Origin: Methylovirgula sp.
Lineage (GTDB): Bacteria; Pseudomonadota; Alphaproteobacteria; Rhizobiales; Beijerinckiaceae
NCBI GenBank assembly: GCA_030040215.1
Contig: JASHUD010000186.1
Span: 1 to 14,786 of the forward strand
Length of the DNA stretch: 14,786 nt
Direction: 5' to 3'
Shown: positions 6,632 through 13,217 of the stretch, in pieces
How the letters are laid out: each line of letters begins with the position of its first letter
Numbering within the stretch: position 1 is the first letter of the stretch
Notes under the pieces: generated by a model
Databases searched by the model: none
What the model was told of the DNA's origin: nothing
The model's input: the letters and a program-made list of their open reading frames with translations, nothing else
Program-made: the position numbers and the translations under genes

Positions 6632-6646
6632 TTAAGGCAATCTTAG
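6632..6646. promoter_or_regulatory. Candidate CtrA-type box upstream of the outer-membrane protein gene
   Basis: The plus strand reads TTAA, seven bases, then TTAG; on the coding strand this is CTAA-N7-TTAACCAT. The CtrA consensus of alphaproteobacteria is TTAA-N7-TTAA(C), so there is one mismatch. It lies 61-76 bases before the GTG start at 6570. A second TTAG lies at 6618-6621. A match of this length can arise by chance. Confidence 0.35.
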
Positions 6647-6676
6647 CGAAGCCGCCGCCGGCGTGCCGAAACGGGA

Positions 6677-6691
6677 CGCCGGGACCCGGCG
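6677..6691 (-). terminator. Hairpin directly after the alkene reductase gene
   Basis: A 15-base inverted repeat, CGCCGGG-T-CCCGGCG on the minus strand, begins one base after the TAA stop (6693-6695). After folding the stem is 5-6 bp with a short loop. Downstream comes TCCCGTTTCGG, a very weak U-rich tail. It may end the reductase transcript before the outer-membrane protein gene, which has the same orientation. Confidence 0.35.
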
Positions 6692-6692
6692 C

Positions 6693-7829
6693 TTAGCCGG
6701 CACAGGTCCCTTCCCGGCCGGCCGATTCCATCGCCTCCTGCGCCAAGGTCGGATAATCCGTGTAGCCCTTTGCGCCGCCGCCGTAGAAAGTTGCCTGGTC
6801 GTATGGATTAAGCGGCGCATTGAGGCGCAACCGCTCGACGAGGTCCGGATTGGAGATGAAGAGCTTGCCGAAGGCGACGAGGTCGGCGCGGAGCTCGGCC
6901 AACGCCTCGATCGCCAGTTCGGGCGTGTAGCCGTTGTTGGCGATATAGGCCCCGCTGAAAGCTTTGCGCAGCGCGACGTAATCGAAGGGCGCAACGTCGC
7001 GCGCGCCGCCCGTGGCGCCTTCGATCACATGAACGTAAGAAAGCCCGCGAGCGCTCAGCCTGTCGACGAGATAGAAGAAGATCTTGGCGGGATCGCTGTC
7101 CGATATGTCGTTGAACGGCGAGACAGGCGCGAGCCGAATGCCGACGCGGCTGCGATCCCAAACGCGCAGGATCGCGTCCGTCACTTCAAGCGCGAAACGG
7201 GCGCGGTTCTCGACCGAGCCGCCATAAGCGTCGGTCCGCTTGTTGGTGCCGTCCTTTAGAAACTGATCGATGAGATAGCCGTTGGCGGCGTGGATCTCGA
7301 TTCCGTCGAAACCCGCCTTCTGGGCGTTCTCGGCGGCGACCGCATAGTCGTCCACAATGGCGCCGATCTCCTCGATCGTCAGCGCGCGCGGCTCGGAGAT
7401 ATCCGCGAATCCGGTTTCGATGAAGGTCTTGCCTTTGGCGCGGATCGCCGACGGCGCGACCGGCGGAGCGCCGCCCGGCTGCAGCGACACGTGCGAGATG
7501 CGTCCTACGTGCCAGAGCTGGATAAAAATTCTCCCGCCGGCGTCGTGCACGGCGCAAGTAACTTTCTTCCAGCCTTCGACTTGAGCCTGCGAAAAGATGC
7601 CTGGTGTCCAGATATAGCCCTGACCTTGCTGGGAGATCTGCGTCGCTTCGCTGATGATCAATCCGGCGCAGGCGCGCTGGCGGTAATATTCCGCGTTGAG
7701 CTCGTTGGGCGCATCGGTACCCCGCGTTGCACGGTTGCGCGTCAACGGCGCCATCACGATCCGGTTTCTAAGTTCGAGATCGCCCAAACGAAAGGGCGAG
7801 AAGAGAAGTTCGGCGTCGCGCATCGTCAT
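6693..7829 (-). CDS. Alkene reductase, Old Yellow Enzyme family (NemA-like)
   Basis: FMN-dependent, NAD(P)H-using reductase of activated C=C bonds; relatives also reduce nitro compounds and N-ethylmaleimide. The protein has 378 residues, a little longer than the common 360-370, with an unrecognised tail after YPTLAQEA. Family landmarks are present: the FMN-contacting MAPLTRNRA (T30), the substrate anion-binding pair H180/N183 and proton donor Y185 in HAANGYLIDQF, R232 in VGIRL, and the C-terminal FMN phosphate segment FGKLFISNPDLVERL. DGTNKRTDAYGGSVENRARF is the typical post-active-site block. Two ATG codons lie 6 bases apart (7829 and 7823), and TTGGGG upstream could serve either. Substrate and physiological role, perhaps electrophile detoxification, cannot be read from the sequence. 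Confidence 0.93.
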   Translation of the reverse strand: MTMRDAELLFSPFRLGDLELRNRIVMAPLTRNRATRGTDAPNELNAEYYRQRACAGLIISEATQISQQGQGYIWTPGIFSQAQVEGWKKVTCAVHDAGGRIFIQLWHVGRISHVSLQPGGAPPVAPSAIRAKGKTFIETGFADISEPRALTIEEIGAIVDDYAVAAENAQKAGFDGIEIHAANGYLIDQFLKDGTNKRTDAYGGSVENRARFALEVTDAILRVWDRSRVGIRLAPVSPFNDISDSDPAKIFFYLVDRLSARGLSYVHVIEGATGGARDVAPFDYVALRKAFSGAYIANNGYTPELAIEALAELRADLVAFGKLFISNPDLVERLRLNAPLNPYDQATFYGGGAKGYTDYPTLAQEAMESAGREGTCAG

Positions 7830-7934
7830 TCACCCCAATCTACCATGCGCCGCCGCATGCGCCGGCAGCGCGTGTTAGATAGGGAACCGATTGGCAATTG
7901 TCAGGATCTGCGGCCGACTCTGCGGCAAAGCGGC

Positions 7935-8189
7935 TCAACTCATGTCGAGCGCCTGCATATAAAGATCGAGAATCGCTTCCATCTCTTTGCGCTCGGCGTG
8001 ATCCTGTTTGCGAATTCTGACGATCTGGCGCACCGCTTTCGTTTCGAAACCGCGGCCTTTCATTTCCGTGTAGACTTCGCGGATGTCCTCGGCAATCGCC
8101 TTCTTCTCTTCCTCGAGCTTCTCGATTCGCTCTACGAACTGTCTAAGTTCCTTGCCTGCAATCCCGGCTTTGGCGACATGTACCGTCAT
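7935..8189 (-). CDS. gapR: GapR-family nucleoid-associated DNA-binding protein (DUF2312)
   Basis: An 84-residue small basic protein with the DUF2312/GapR domain over nearly its full length. The N-terminal half is a coiled coil (about 13-42, RQFVERIEKLEEEKKAIAED). The diagnostic REVYTEMKGRGFETKAVRQI, VRIRKQD and AILDLYMQAL blocks align well with Caulobacter GapR as I recall it. Family knowledge: GapR binds overtwisted, AT-rich DNA ahead of replication and transcription forks, stimulates topoisomerases and is close to essential in Caulobacter. The start at 8189 is preferred over an upstream GTG (8219) because AAGGA lies 6 bases before the ATG and the shorter form matches the family. It lies downstream of the formylglutamate amidohydrolase family gene, same strand, 138 bases away. 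Confidence 0.92.
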   Translation of the reverse strand: MTVHVAKAGIAGKELRQFVERIEKLEEEKKAIAEDIREVYTEMKGRGFETKAVRQIVRIRKQDHAERKEMEAILDLYMQALDMS

Positions 8190-8327
8190 TGTTTTTCCTT
8201 TCGCGCCGAGCCGATGCACCGCTCTAAAAACGAGCCGCCAATCGAGCTAATCCAAGAGGCCACGACCCGATGCGGCCCGAAGCGGGCAAGGTCAAGCGCC
8301 GCGCGACGAAATCCCCGCAATCCTAGA

Positions 8328-9137
8328 TCAAACGCCGCAATCGCGGCCTGGCAGATGTGCCTCGTGCACGTCGGGCCGCGCGAGAATGGGCGCTAGAACG
8401 TCGGCCAAGCGGTCGCCCCAGCCGAGCGCTTGCGCCGGGTCGGCGATGAGATCCTGGCGGATTTCGATGAGCAGGCCGGCGAGGCCGCGTGGTGCGATCT
8501 CAGTATCGAGCGTATCGCCGGGCAACGCCCCTGCGTAAGGCTCATTGTCGCCGACGGTGAGGCCGGCGGTAGCGAGCGCCGCGATCAAAGGCGCGGCAAA
8601 CCGCGGCTCGCCGTCCCATAGGACCCCGATCTGCCAGGGACGCCGCGCACCTTTCCAAACCGGCGTGAAGGAATGGATGCCAATCACCGCCGGCGGCGGA
8701 CCTTCGGCGAGCATCGCTGCGACGTGCGCGGCGATCGCCTGCCGGTACGGCCGCCAATAGAGGTCGCGGCGCAAGTCGATCTCCGCCGCGTCGATCCGCG
8801 CATTGCCGGGAATGATATGGCCGTCGGAAAGCCGCATCACCAGCGTCGGATCGCGCCCGCCTCGGTTGGGATCGATGAGCAGGCGCGAAAATCGGCTGAG
8901 CAGTGCCGGCGCCGAAAAGCGCGCCGCGAGACGCCGCGTGACCGCCGCCGCACCGATGTCATAGGCGATATGCGTTTCCAGCGCTTCGAGCGGAAGGCCC
9001 AGCGTGCCGTACGGCGCCGGCAGCGCATTGCTCGCATGATCGCAAAGCAGCAGGATCCCGGCGCCCAGACGGCCGTCGACGGTTTCGACCGGCACGAAGC
9101 TTTCCGAGCACGCGCGCGTTTTCGGGTTTCCGGACAT
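8328..9137 (-). CDS. N-formylglutamate amidohydrolase family protein
   Basis: A 269-residue member of the FGase family (PF05013). The founding enzyme (HutG) hydrolyses N-formylglutamate to glutamate and formate in histidine degradation and is zinc dependent. Landmarks are LLLCDHASNALP (29-40), a candidate metal-ligand region with D33/H34, LLIDPNRGG (86-93), the GIHSFTPV block with H155, and E225 in LLIEIRQD. No other hut gene is present, and many rhizobial genomes carry such a family member beside gapR and the DUF1036 gene, so histidine catabolism is doubtful. The ribosome binding site is poor. A TTGACT box (9183-9188, minus strand) lies upstream but has no good -10 partner. The substrate is unknown. 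Confidence 0.87.
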   Translation of the reverse strand: MSGNPKTRACSESFVPVETVDGRLGAGILLLCDHASNALPAPYGTLGLPLEALETHIAYDIGAAAVTRRLAARFSAPALLSRFSRLLIDPNRGGRDPTLVMRLSDGHIIPGNARIDAAEIDLRRDLYWRPYRQAIAAHVAAMLAEGPPPAVIGIHSFTPVWKGARRPWQIGVLWDGEPRFAAPLIAALATAGLTVGDNEPYAGALPGDTLDTEIAPRGLAGLLIEIRQDLIADPAQALGWGDRLADVLAPILARPDVHEAHLPGRDCGV

Positions 9138-9241
9138 GATTCATTCGCCGCACGTCGGCTGCGGAACGCAACCCGGCTGCTTAGTCAATTTTCGCCGACC
9201 CGGCAACGCCAGCGCAGGCTTTTTCAGGCGCGCCGCGGTGG

Positions 9242-9261
9242 ACGCCGCCCGCGGGTGGCGT
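9242..9261. repeat. 20-bp near-perfect inverted repeat in the divergent intergenic region
   Basis: The sequence from ACGCCG to TGGCGT pairs along its full length except for one G/T pair, which would still wobble in RNA. It lies between the divergent amidohydrolase-family and DUF1036 genes. On the plus strand TTTCG follows. It could be a hairpin or a symmetrical protein-binding site; with high GC, chance is also possible. Confidence 0.4.
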
Positions 9262-9329
9262 TTCGACATGTTTTCGCCGTTTGAAGGTGTTGCAAGACCG
9301 TCGCAAATCGTCAAAATTGCTCGACGCCC

Positions 9330-9755
9330 ATGAAAGATTCGATTCTCGCATTAACCGCGCTGCTCTTCGGCATCATGCCGGCGCGCGCCGATTTCCGCTT
9401 GTGCAACAGCACGATCAATCGGGTGAGCGTGGCAATCGCCTATACCGACGGCAGCAACTGGATCAGCGAAGGTTGGTGGAATCTCAAGGCGAGCGGCTGC
9501 GAGACCTTGGTGCGGGGTCCGCTCGCGGCGGAATATTACTACGTCTATGCGATGGACGAACGCGGCGCCGAGTGGAAAGGCAAAGCGTTCATGTGTACGC
9601 GCGACCATGAATTCCGGATCAGCGGCCGCGAAGATTGTTTTGTTCGCGGCTTCGATCGGACCGGCTTTTTTGAAGTCGACACCGGCAAAGATGCCAAGAA
9701 CTGGACCGTTCAGCTGACCGATCCCAATCCGAACCCGAGCCATTCCGGTCCGTAA
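9330..9755 (+). CDS. Secreted DUF1036 protein with four cysteines, function unknown
   Basis: A 141-residue protein with a signal peptide (1-20, MKDSILALTALLFGIMPARA, likely cleaved before D21). The mature part matches the DUF1036 pattern: CNST followed by VSVAIAYTDGSNW (33-44), SEGWW, a GCETL turn and EYYYVYA (68-74). Cysteines are C25, C57, C89 and C103, which could form two disulfides in the periplasm. The tail is Asn/Pro-rich (DPNPNPSHSGP). No catalytic signature is visible and the family has no known function that I can name. The ribosome binding site is not obvious (TTGAAGG lies too far upstream), yet the start gives a good signal peptide and no better start exists. It precedes pyk by 247 bases on the same strand, an arrangement I recall from other Hyphomicrobiales. 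Confidence 0.85.
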   Translation: MKDSILALTALLFGIMPARADFRLCNSTINRVSVAIAYTDGSNWISEGWWNLKASGCETLVRGPLAAEYYYVYAMDERGAEWKGKAFMCTRDHEFRISGREDCFVRGFDRTGFFEVDTGKDAKNWTVQLTDPNPNPSHSGP

Positions 9756-9780
9756 GCGAAGGCGGGACGCACGCCCGGGG

Positions 9781-9804
9781 CGCGCCGCTCTGTATTGCGG
9801 CGCG
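9781..9804 (+). terminator. GC-rich hairpin after the DUF1036 gene
   Basis: Arms CGCGCCGC (9781-9788) and GCGGCGCG (9797-9804) pair perfectly, 8 bp, around the loop TCTGTATT. It begins 25 bases after the stop codon. No U-tract follows, so it is not a standard intrinsic terminator; it may protect the 3' end of the mRNA or act with Rho. This is the main structure in the 247-base gap before pyk. Confidence 0.4.
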
Positions 9805-9988
9805 GTATGCAGCCGCCGCGCAACCGGTCAGTCGCCGCGGCATATAAGCTGCGCGGATGCGGCATCAGGCGCAGGCGACTTTCTTTCGATTGCGCATTTG
9901 CTGTCGCGAAGATTCGCTATAAAGCGGGCCATTCGACATGAATTCGTTGCGTATCTTGAACCGCGCCGCGACGCCTATGGATTGAAAG

Positions 9989-9994
9989 AAAGGA
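9989..9994 (+). promoter_or_regulatory. Ribosome binding site that decides the pyk start
   Basis: AAAGGA lies 2 bases before the ATG at 9997 and 8 bases before the ATG at 10003. Normal spacing is about 5-9 bases, so the second ATG is favoured. The start at 9898 of the longer frame has no such site. Confidence 0.6.
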
Positions 9995-10002
9995 AGATGC
10001 CG

Positions 10003-11421
10003 ATGCGACGGCTTCGCCGCTGCAAGATCGTCGCGACGCTCGGTCCGGCGACGGCCCAGCGTTCCGCCCTCGCCGACCTGTTTCGCGCCGGCGCCGACGT
10101 GTTTCGGATCAATATGAGTCACGCCAGCCATGACGACATGCGCGAGCGCGTCCACATGATTCGCTCGCTCGAACAGGAATTCGGCAGGCCGATCGCGATC
10201 ATGCTCGATCTGCAGGGGCCGAAGCTCCGGATCGGCAGCCTGAAGAACGGCACGGCGCAACTGACGCGTGGCGCGCATTTCGTGTTCGACCAGGATGCGG
10301 CGCCGGGCGACGCCCGCCGCGTACATCTGCCGCATTCCGAAATCCTCAGCGCCTTGCAGCCCGGTCATGTCGTGCTCATCGACGACGGCAAGGTGCGCTT
10401 GCATGTCATCGAAGCCTATCCGAAAAAAGCCGTGGCAGTTGTCGACGTCGGCGGCACAATCTCGAACCGCAAGGGCTTGAGCCTTCCCGATACGGAGATC
10501 CCGCTCTCTTCGATGACCGAGAAGGATCACGCCGATCTCAAAGCGGGACTCGACGCGGGCGTCGACTGGATCGCCGTTTCGTTCGTGCAGCGCGCCGAGG
10601 ACGTGGCGGAAGTGAAGAAGGCCGTGCGCGGCCGCGCGCTGGTGATGGCCAAAATCGAGAAGCCACAGGCGATCTCGCGGCTCGAAGAGATCATGGACAT
10701 CTCGGATGGGTTCATGGTGGCGCGCGGCGATCTCGGCGTCGAAATGCCGCTCGAAAAAGTTCCCGGGCTACAGAAGCGCATCAGCCGCATCGCGCGCCGG
10801 CTCGGCAGGCCGGTTGTGGTCGCGACCCAGATGCTCGAATCGATGATCTCGCTTCCGGTGCCGACGCGCGCCGAAGTCTCGGACGTCGCGACCGCGGTGT
10901 TCGAAGGCGCCGACGCGATCATGCTTTCGGCGGAGAGCGCCTCGGGCCAATATCCGATCGAGACCGTGGCGACCATGAACCGGATCGCCGAAGAGGTGGA
11001 GCGCGATCCCTTCTACCGGCAGATCATCAATGCGCAACGCGCCGTTCCCGACCCGACCGGCGCCGACGCCATCGCCTCGGCGGCGCGCAACATCGCCGAG
11101 ACTCTGGATTTGAAGGCGGTCGTCGCCTGGACGGCATCGGGTTCGACCGCGCTGCGCATCGCCCGCGAACGCCCCGACCCGCCGATTCTCGCACTAACAC
11201 CCAATCACGAAACGGCGCGGCGGCTTGCCATCGTCTGGGGAGTCCATTCGGTCATTACCGAGGATGCGCACGACGTCGACGACATGGCCGATCGCGCCGC
11301 CATTATCGCCCGCAAGGAAGGATTCGCCAGCGCGGGAGAGCGGATCATCGTCGTCGCCGGCGTACCGTTCGGCTCGCCCGGCGCGACCAACATGGTCAGA
11401 ATTGCTTACGTCGAGAATTAA
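10003..11421 (+). CDS. pyk: Pyruvate kinase
   Basis: Transfers phosphate from phosphoenolpyruvate to ADP, the last glycolytic step, in the cytoplasm. The chosen ATG gives 472 residues beginning MRRLRRCKIVATLGPAT, as in alphaproteobacterial enzymes; 9997 is an alternative and 9898 would add 35 unlikely residues. Visible landmarks are R35/N37 in FRINMSH (K+ and phosphate contacts), D69 and K73 in LDLQGPKLRIG, the B-domain from about 75 to 165, and MAKIEKPQA with catalytic K217 and metal ligand E219. D243 in ARGDLGVE and the ATQMLESM block with T275 follow. The C-terminal domain runs from about 350 with SGSTALRIARERP. Its stop codon overlaps that of the TPR gene by 4 bases. Allosteric control cannot be judged from the sequence. 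Confidence 0.96.
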   Translation: MRRLRRCKIVATLGPATAQRSALADLFRAGADVFRINMSHASHDDMRERVHMIRSLEQEFGRPIAIMLDLQGPKLRIGSLKNGTAQLTRGAHFVFDQDAAPGDARRVHLPHSEILSALQPGHVVLIDDGKVRLHVIEAYPKKAVAVVDVGGTISNRKGLSLPDTEIPLSSMTEKDHADLKAGLDAGVDWIAVSFVQRAEDVAEVKKAVRGRALVMAKIEKPQAISRLEEIMDISDGFMVARGDLGVEMPLEKVPGLQKRISRIARRLGRPVVVATQMLESMISLPVPTRAEVSDVATAVFEGADAIMLSAESASGQYPIETVATMNRIAEEVERDPFYRQIINAQRAVPDPTGADAIASAARNIAETLDLKAVVAWTASGSTALRIARERPDPPILALTPNHETARRLAIVWGVHSVITEDAHDVDDMADRAAIIARKEGFASAGERIIVVAGVPFGSPGATNMVRIAYVEN

Positions 11422-12302
11422 ATGTCGCGGCCTTCGACTTCGACCTGAAGTTTGTCGACGATCGCCTTGATTTCCGGCTGCTGCGGATTGAGCGCAAGCG
11501 CCTTGCGGAAGGCTTCGAGAGCACGCCTTTCCTGGCCTTCTTTCTCCAGAATGAATCCCATGGCGACGAGCGCCGAGAAATGCCGCGGCTCAAGCTGCAG
11601 CGCCTTCTGCAGATCGGCCATGGCACCTTGGAGATCGTCGCCGAGGAAGCGGGTCGTAGCCCGCTTGTCCCAGGCTTCGGCCCAGTCGGGCGCCAGCGTC
11701 AGCACCTTGTCGTAGAGCGTGAGGGCGAGCGGCAGATGCCCCGCCTGTTGCGCGCTCAGCGCGCGGGACATCAGAAGGCTGGCGGTGTCCGAATCCGATT
11801 CCATCCAGACGCGCTCGATAGCAGCGGCGATGCCCGTCGCCTCGTCTGCGTCGGAAGCCTCGGCAAGACGCTTGAACAAAGCGTCAAGCGCCTGAGCACG
11901 CAGCGCGGCATGCGGCGCATGCGGCGCCCGCGCCTGTTGCAACGCCGCGGCCTTGGCGGCCTTGGCCCTTTGCTCCGGACTCTGGCTCTGGATTACCGGC
12001 CGCCGCGGCGGACCAGGATCCGCTGGGCCGCCTTCGCTGTGGTCGGTCGGGCCAAGCAGCGGCTGCCCCTCTGGGCCGATGACATGCACGCCAGGCGGCA
12101 ATTGGATCGGCGGCATGCCGGGAATGCGTAAAACGCCCGAGGAATCGTCCGGAACGCCCGCATCGTCGCTCGCCGCGCCGTCGTCGTCCATGACGCCATT
12201 GTTGTCGCTGGAGGCGGCGGCGACGCGATCAAGCGGCCACACGGCCGGCAGGCAAGCCAGGCCGAGAACGAAGATCGGACGGTAGAGAAAGCGCAACGGC
12301 AT
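11418..12302 (-). CDS. Secreted tetratricopeptide-repeat protein, function unknown
   Basis: A 294-residue exported protein. Residues 1-30 form a signal peptide (MPLRFLYRP, then hydrophobic IFVLGLACLPAVW, cleavage near VAAA). A low-complexity acidic and Pro/Gly-rich stretch (about 31-105) and an Ala-rich helical linker (110-165) precede about three TPR units (roughly 173-206, 207-240 and 241-274; for example AWDKRATTRFLGDDLQGAMADL). TPR units of this kind bind protein partners, so a periplasmic scaffold role is inferred. The ATG at 12302 is chosen over a TTG at 12329 because GGGAG lies 8 bases before it and the signal peptide starts better. It follows rpmJ on the same strand with a 103-base gap holding a candidate promoter. 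No enzymatic motif is visible. Confidence 0.82.
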   Translation of the reverse strand: MPLRFLYRPIFVLGLACLPAVWPLDRVAAASSDNNGVMDDDGAASDDAGVPDDSSGVLRIPGMPPIQLPPGVHVIGPEGQPLLGPTDHSEGGPADPGPPRRPVIQSQSPEQRAKAAKAAALQQARAPHAPHAALRAQALDALFKRLAEASDADEATGIAAAIERVWMESDSDTASLLMSRALSAQQAGHLPLALTLYDKVLTLAPDWAEAWDKRATTRFLGDDLQGAMADLQKALQLEPRHFSALVAMGFILEKEGQERRALEAFRKALALNPQQPEIKAIVDKLQVEVEGRDI

Positions 12303-12363
12303 CGTCTGTCTCCCGCGGCCAGCCGGCAAGCCAACGCCTTACGCGCCGTCAAGCGCGGCTTTC

Positions 12364-12392
12364 ATACTTAAAGCAGGAGCGGGGAAAGTCAA
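12364..12392 (-). promoter_or_regulatory. Candidate promoter of the TPR protein gene
   Basis: On the minus strand TTGACT (12387-12392, five of six positions) is followed by 17 bases and AAGTAT (12364-12369, three of six). The predicted transcript start leaves about 50 bases of leader before the ATG at 12302. Confidence 0.35.
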
Positions 12393-12405
12393 AAGGGTGG
12401 CGCGC

Positions 12406-12531
12406 TTAGCCTTGGCGGGCTTTGTAGCGCTTCTGGACCTTGTTGATGATGTAGACGCGACCTTTGCGGCGCACCAACTGGTTGTTGCGGTGACGGCCGC
12501 GTAGCGACTTCAAGGAATTGCGAACTTTCAT
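12406..12531 (-). CDS. rpmJ: 50S ribosomal protein L36, cysteine-free type
   Basis: A component of the large ribosomal subunit, only 41 residues long. The translation begins MKVRNSLKSLRGRHRNN and continues through a basic core to RVYIINKVQKRYKARQG, then TAA. It has 16 Lys/Arg residues. The four zinc ligands of the classical L36 (three Cys, one His) are absent: there is no cysteine at all. This is the zinc-independent form usual in alphaproteobacteria (also called YkgO/L36B). GAGG lies about 7 bases before the ATG. The gene stands apart from other ribosomal protein genes, between grxD and the TPR gene, which is the common place for this form. It is short enough to be missed by length-filtered gene finding. 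Confidence 0.93.
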   Translation of the reverse strand: MKVRNSLKSLRGRHRNNQLVRRKGRVYIINKVQKRYKARQG

Positions 12532-12569
12532 GACGCGGCCTCGGAGAACGGCTCGACCCGGGAGACGGG

Positions 12570-12598
12570 CATATGCCTGAATTCGTGGGGGGGATCAA
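12570..12598 (-). promoter_or_regulatory. Candidate rpmJ promoter with palindrome over the -10 region
   Basis: On the minus strand TTGATC (12593-12598) is followed by 17 bases and CATATG (12570-12575). The -10 lies inside the perfect 10-bp palindrome GGCATATGCC (12568-12577). The spacing is ideal and the boxes are moderate. A small GCCG-GTTT-CGGC hairpin (12599-12610) just upstream could mark the end of the grxD transcript. Confidence 0.35.
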
Positions 12599-12615
12599 GC
12601 CGAAACCGGCGCAGC

Positions 12616-12954
<339 letters not shown>

Positions 12955-12973
12955 GAGTTCGTCCTTTCCGGAG

Positions 12974-13207
12974 CTATTTCGGTGTAGAGGTCGTAAGTTG
13001 CAAGGCGTGCAACGCCCCGCCCATATGGCCGCCCAAGGCCGCGTAGACGAGCTGGTGCTGCTGCAGCTTCGATTTTCCGGCGAACGCCGAGGAAACCACG
13101 GAAGCGGCGAAATGATTGTCGTCGCCGGCAAGATCGGTGATCTCGACCTCAGCATCGGGAAGCAATCGTTTGATCATCCGCTCGATTTCGGCGGCGGCCA
13201 TCGGCAT
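12974..13207 (-). CDS. bolA: BolA family protein
   Basis: A 77-residue BolA-type protein with the KH-like fold. It pairs with Grx4 to hold a bridging [2Fe-2S] cluster in iron and iron-sulfur signalling or transfer. Landmarks are the first helix AEIERMIKRLLPDAEVEITD, the loop DDNHFAASVVS (29-39), KSKLQQHQLVYAAL (45-58) and the conserved C-terminal H67 in ALHALQL, a usual cluster ligand. H32 in the variable loop could be the second ligand; no cysteine is present. AGGAG lies 7 bases before the ATG at 13207; an ATG at 13201 is possible. It follows purL by 10 bases and precedes grxD by 19 bases, an operon arrangement. Short length is normal for this subtype. Confidence 0.93.
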   Translation of the reverse strand: MPMAAAEIERMIKRLLPDAEVEITDLAGDDNHFAASVVSSAFAGKSKLQQHQLVYAALGGHMGGALHALQLTTSTPK

Positions 13208-13217
13208 CCCTGTTCTC

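Noticed and set aside
7843..7864. CATGCGCCG occurring twice before the reductase gene
   Set aside because: Two copies of a 9-base GC-rich word with no further copies and no symmetry linked to a promoter; likely chance.
8275..8287. GCCCG-AAG-CGGGC hairpin between the amidohydrolase-family gene and gapR
   Set aside because: A 5-bp stem without U-tract is expected by chance in such GC-rich DNA; not enough for a terminator call.
7290..8396. A 368-codon plus-strand open frame covering the reductase gene, the gap and gapR
   Set aside because: It runs antisense to well-recognised genes, its translation shows no family pattern and it has no ribosome binding site. Long antisense frames are common in GC-rich coding DNA.
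9898..10002. The 35-residue N-terminal extension of pyruvate kinase
   Set aside because: Family members begin near MRRLRR, and the only good ribosome binding site fits the ATG at 10003. The extension shows no targeting or domain feature.
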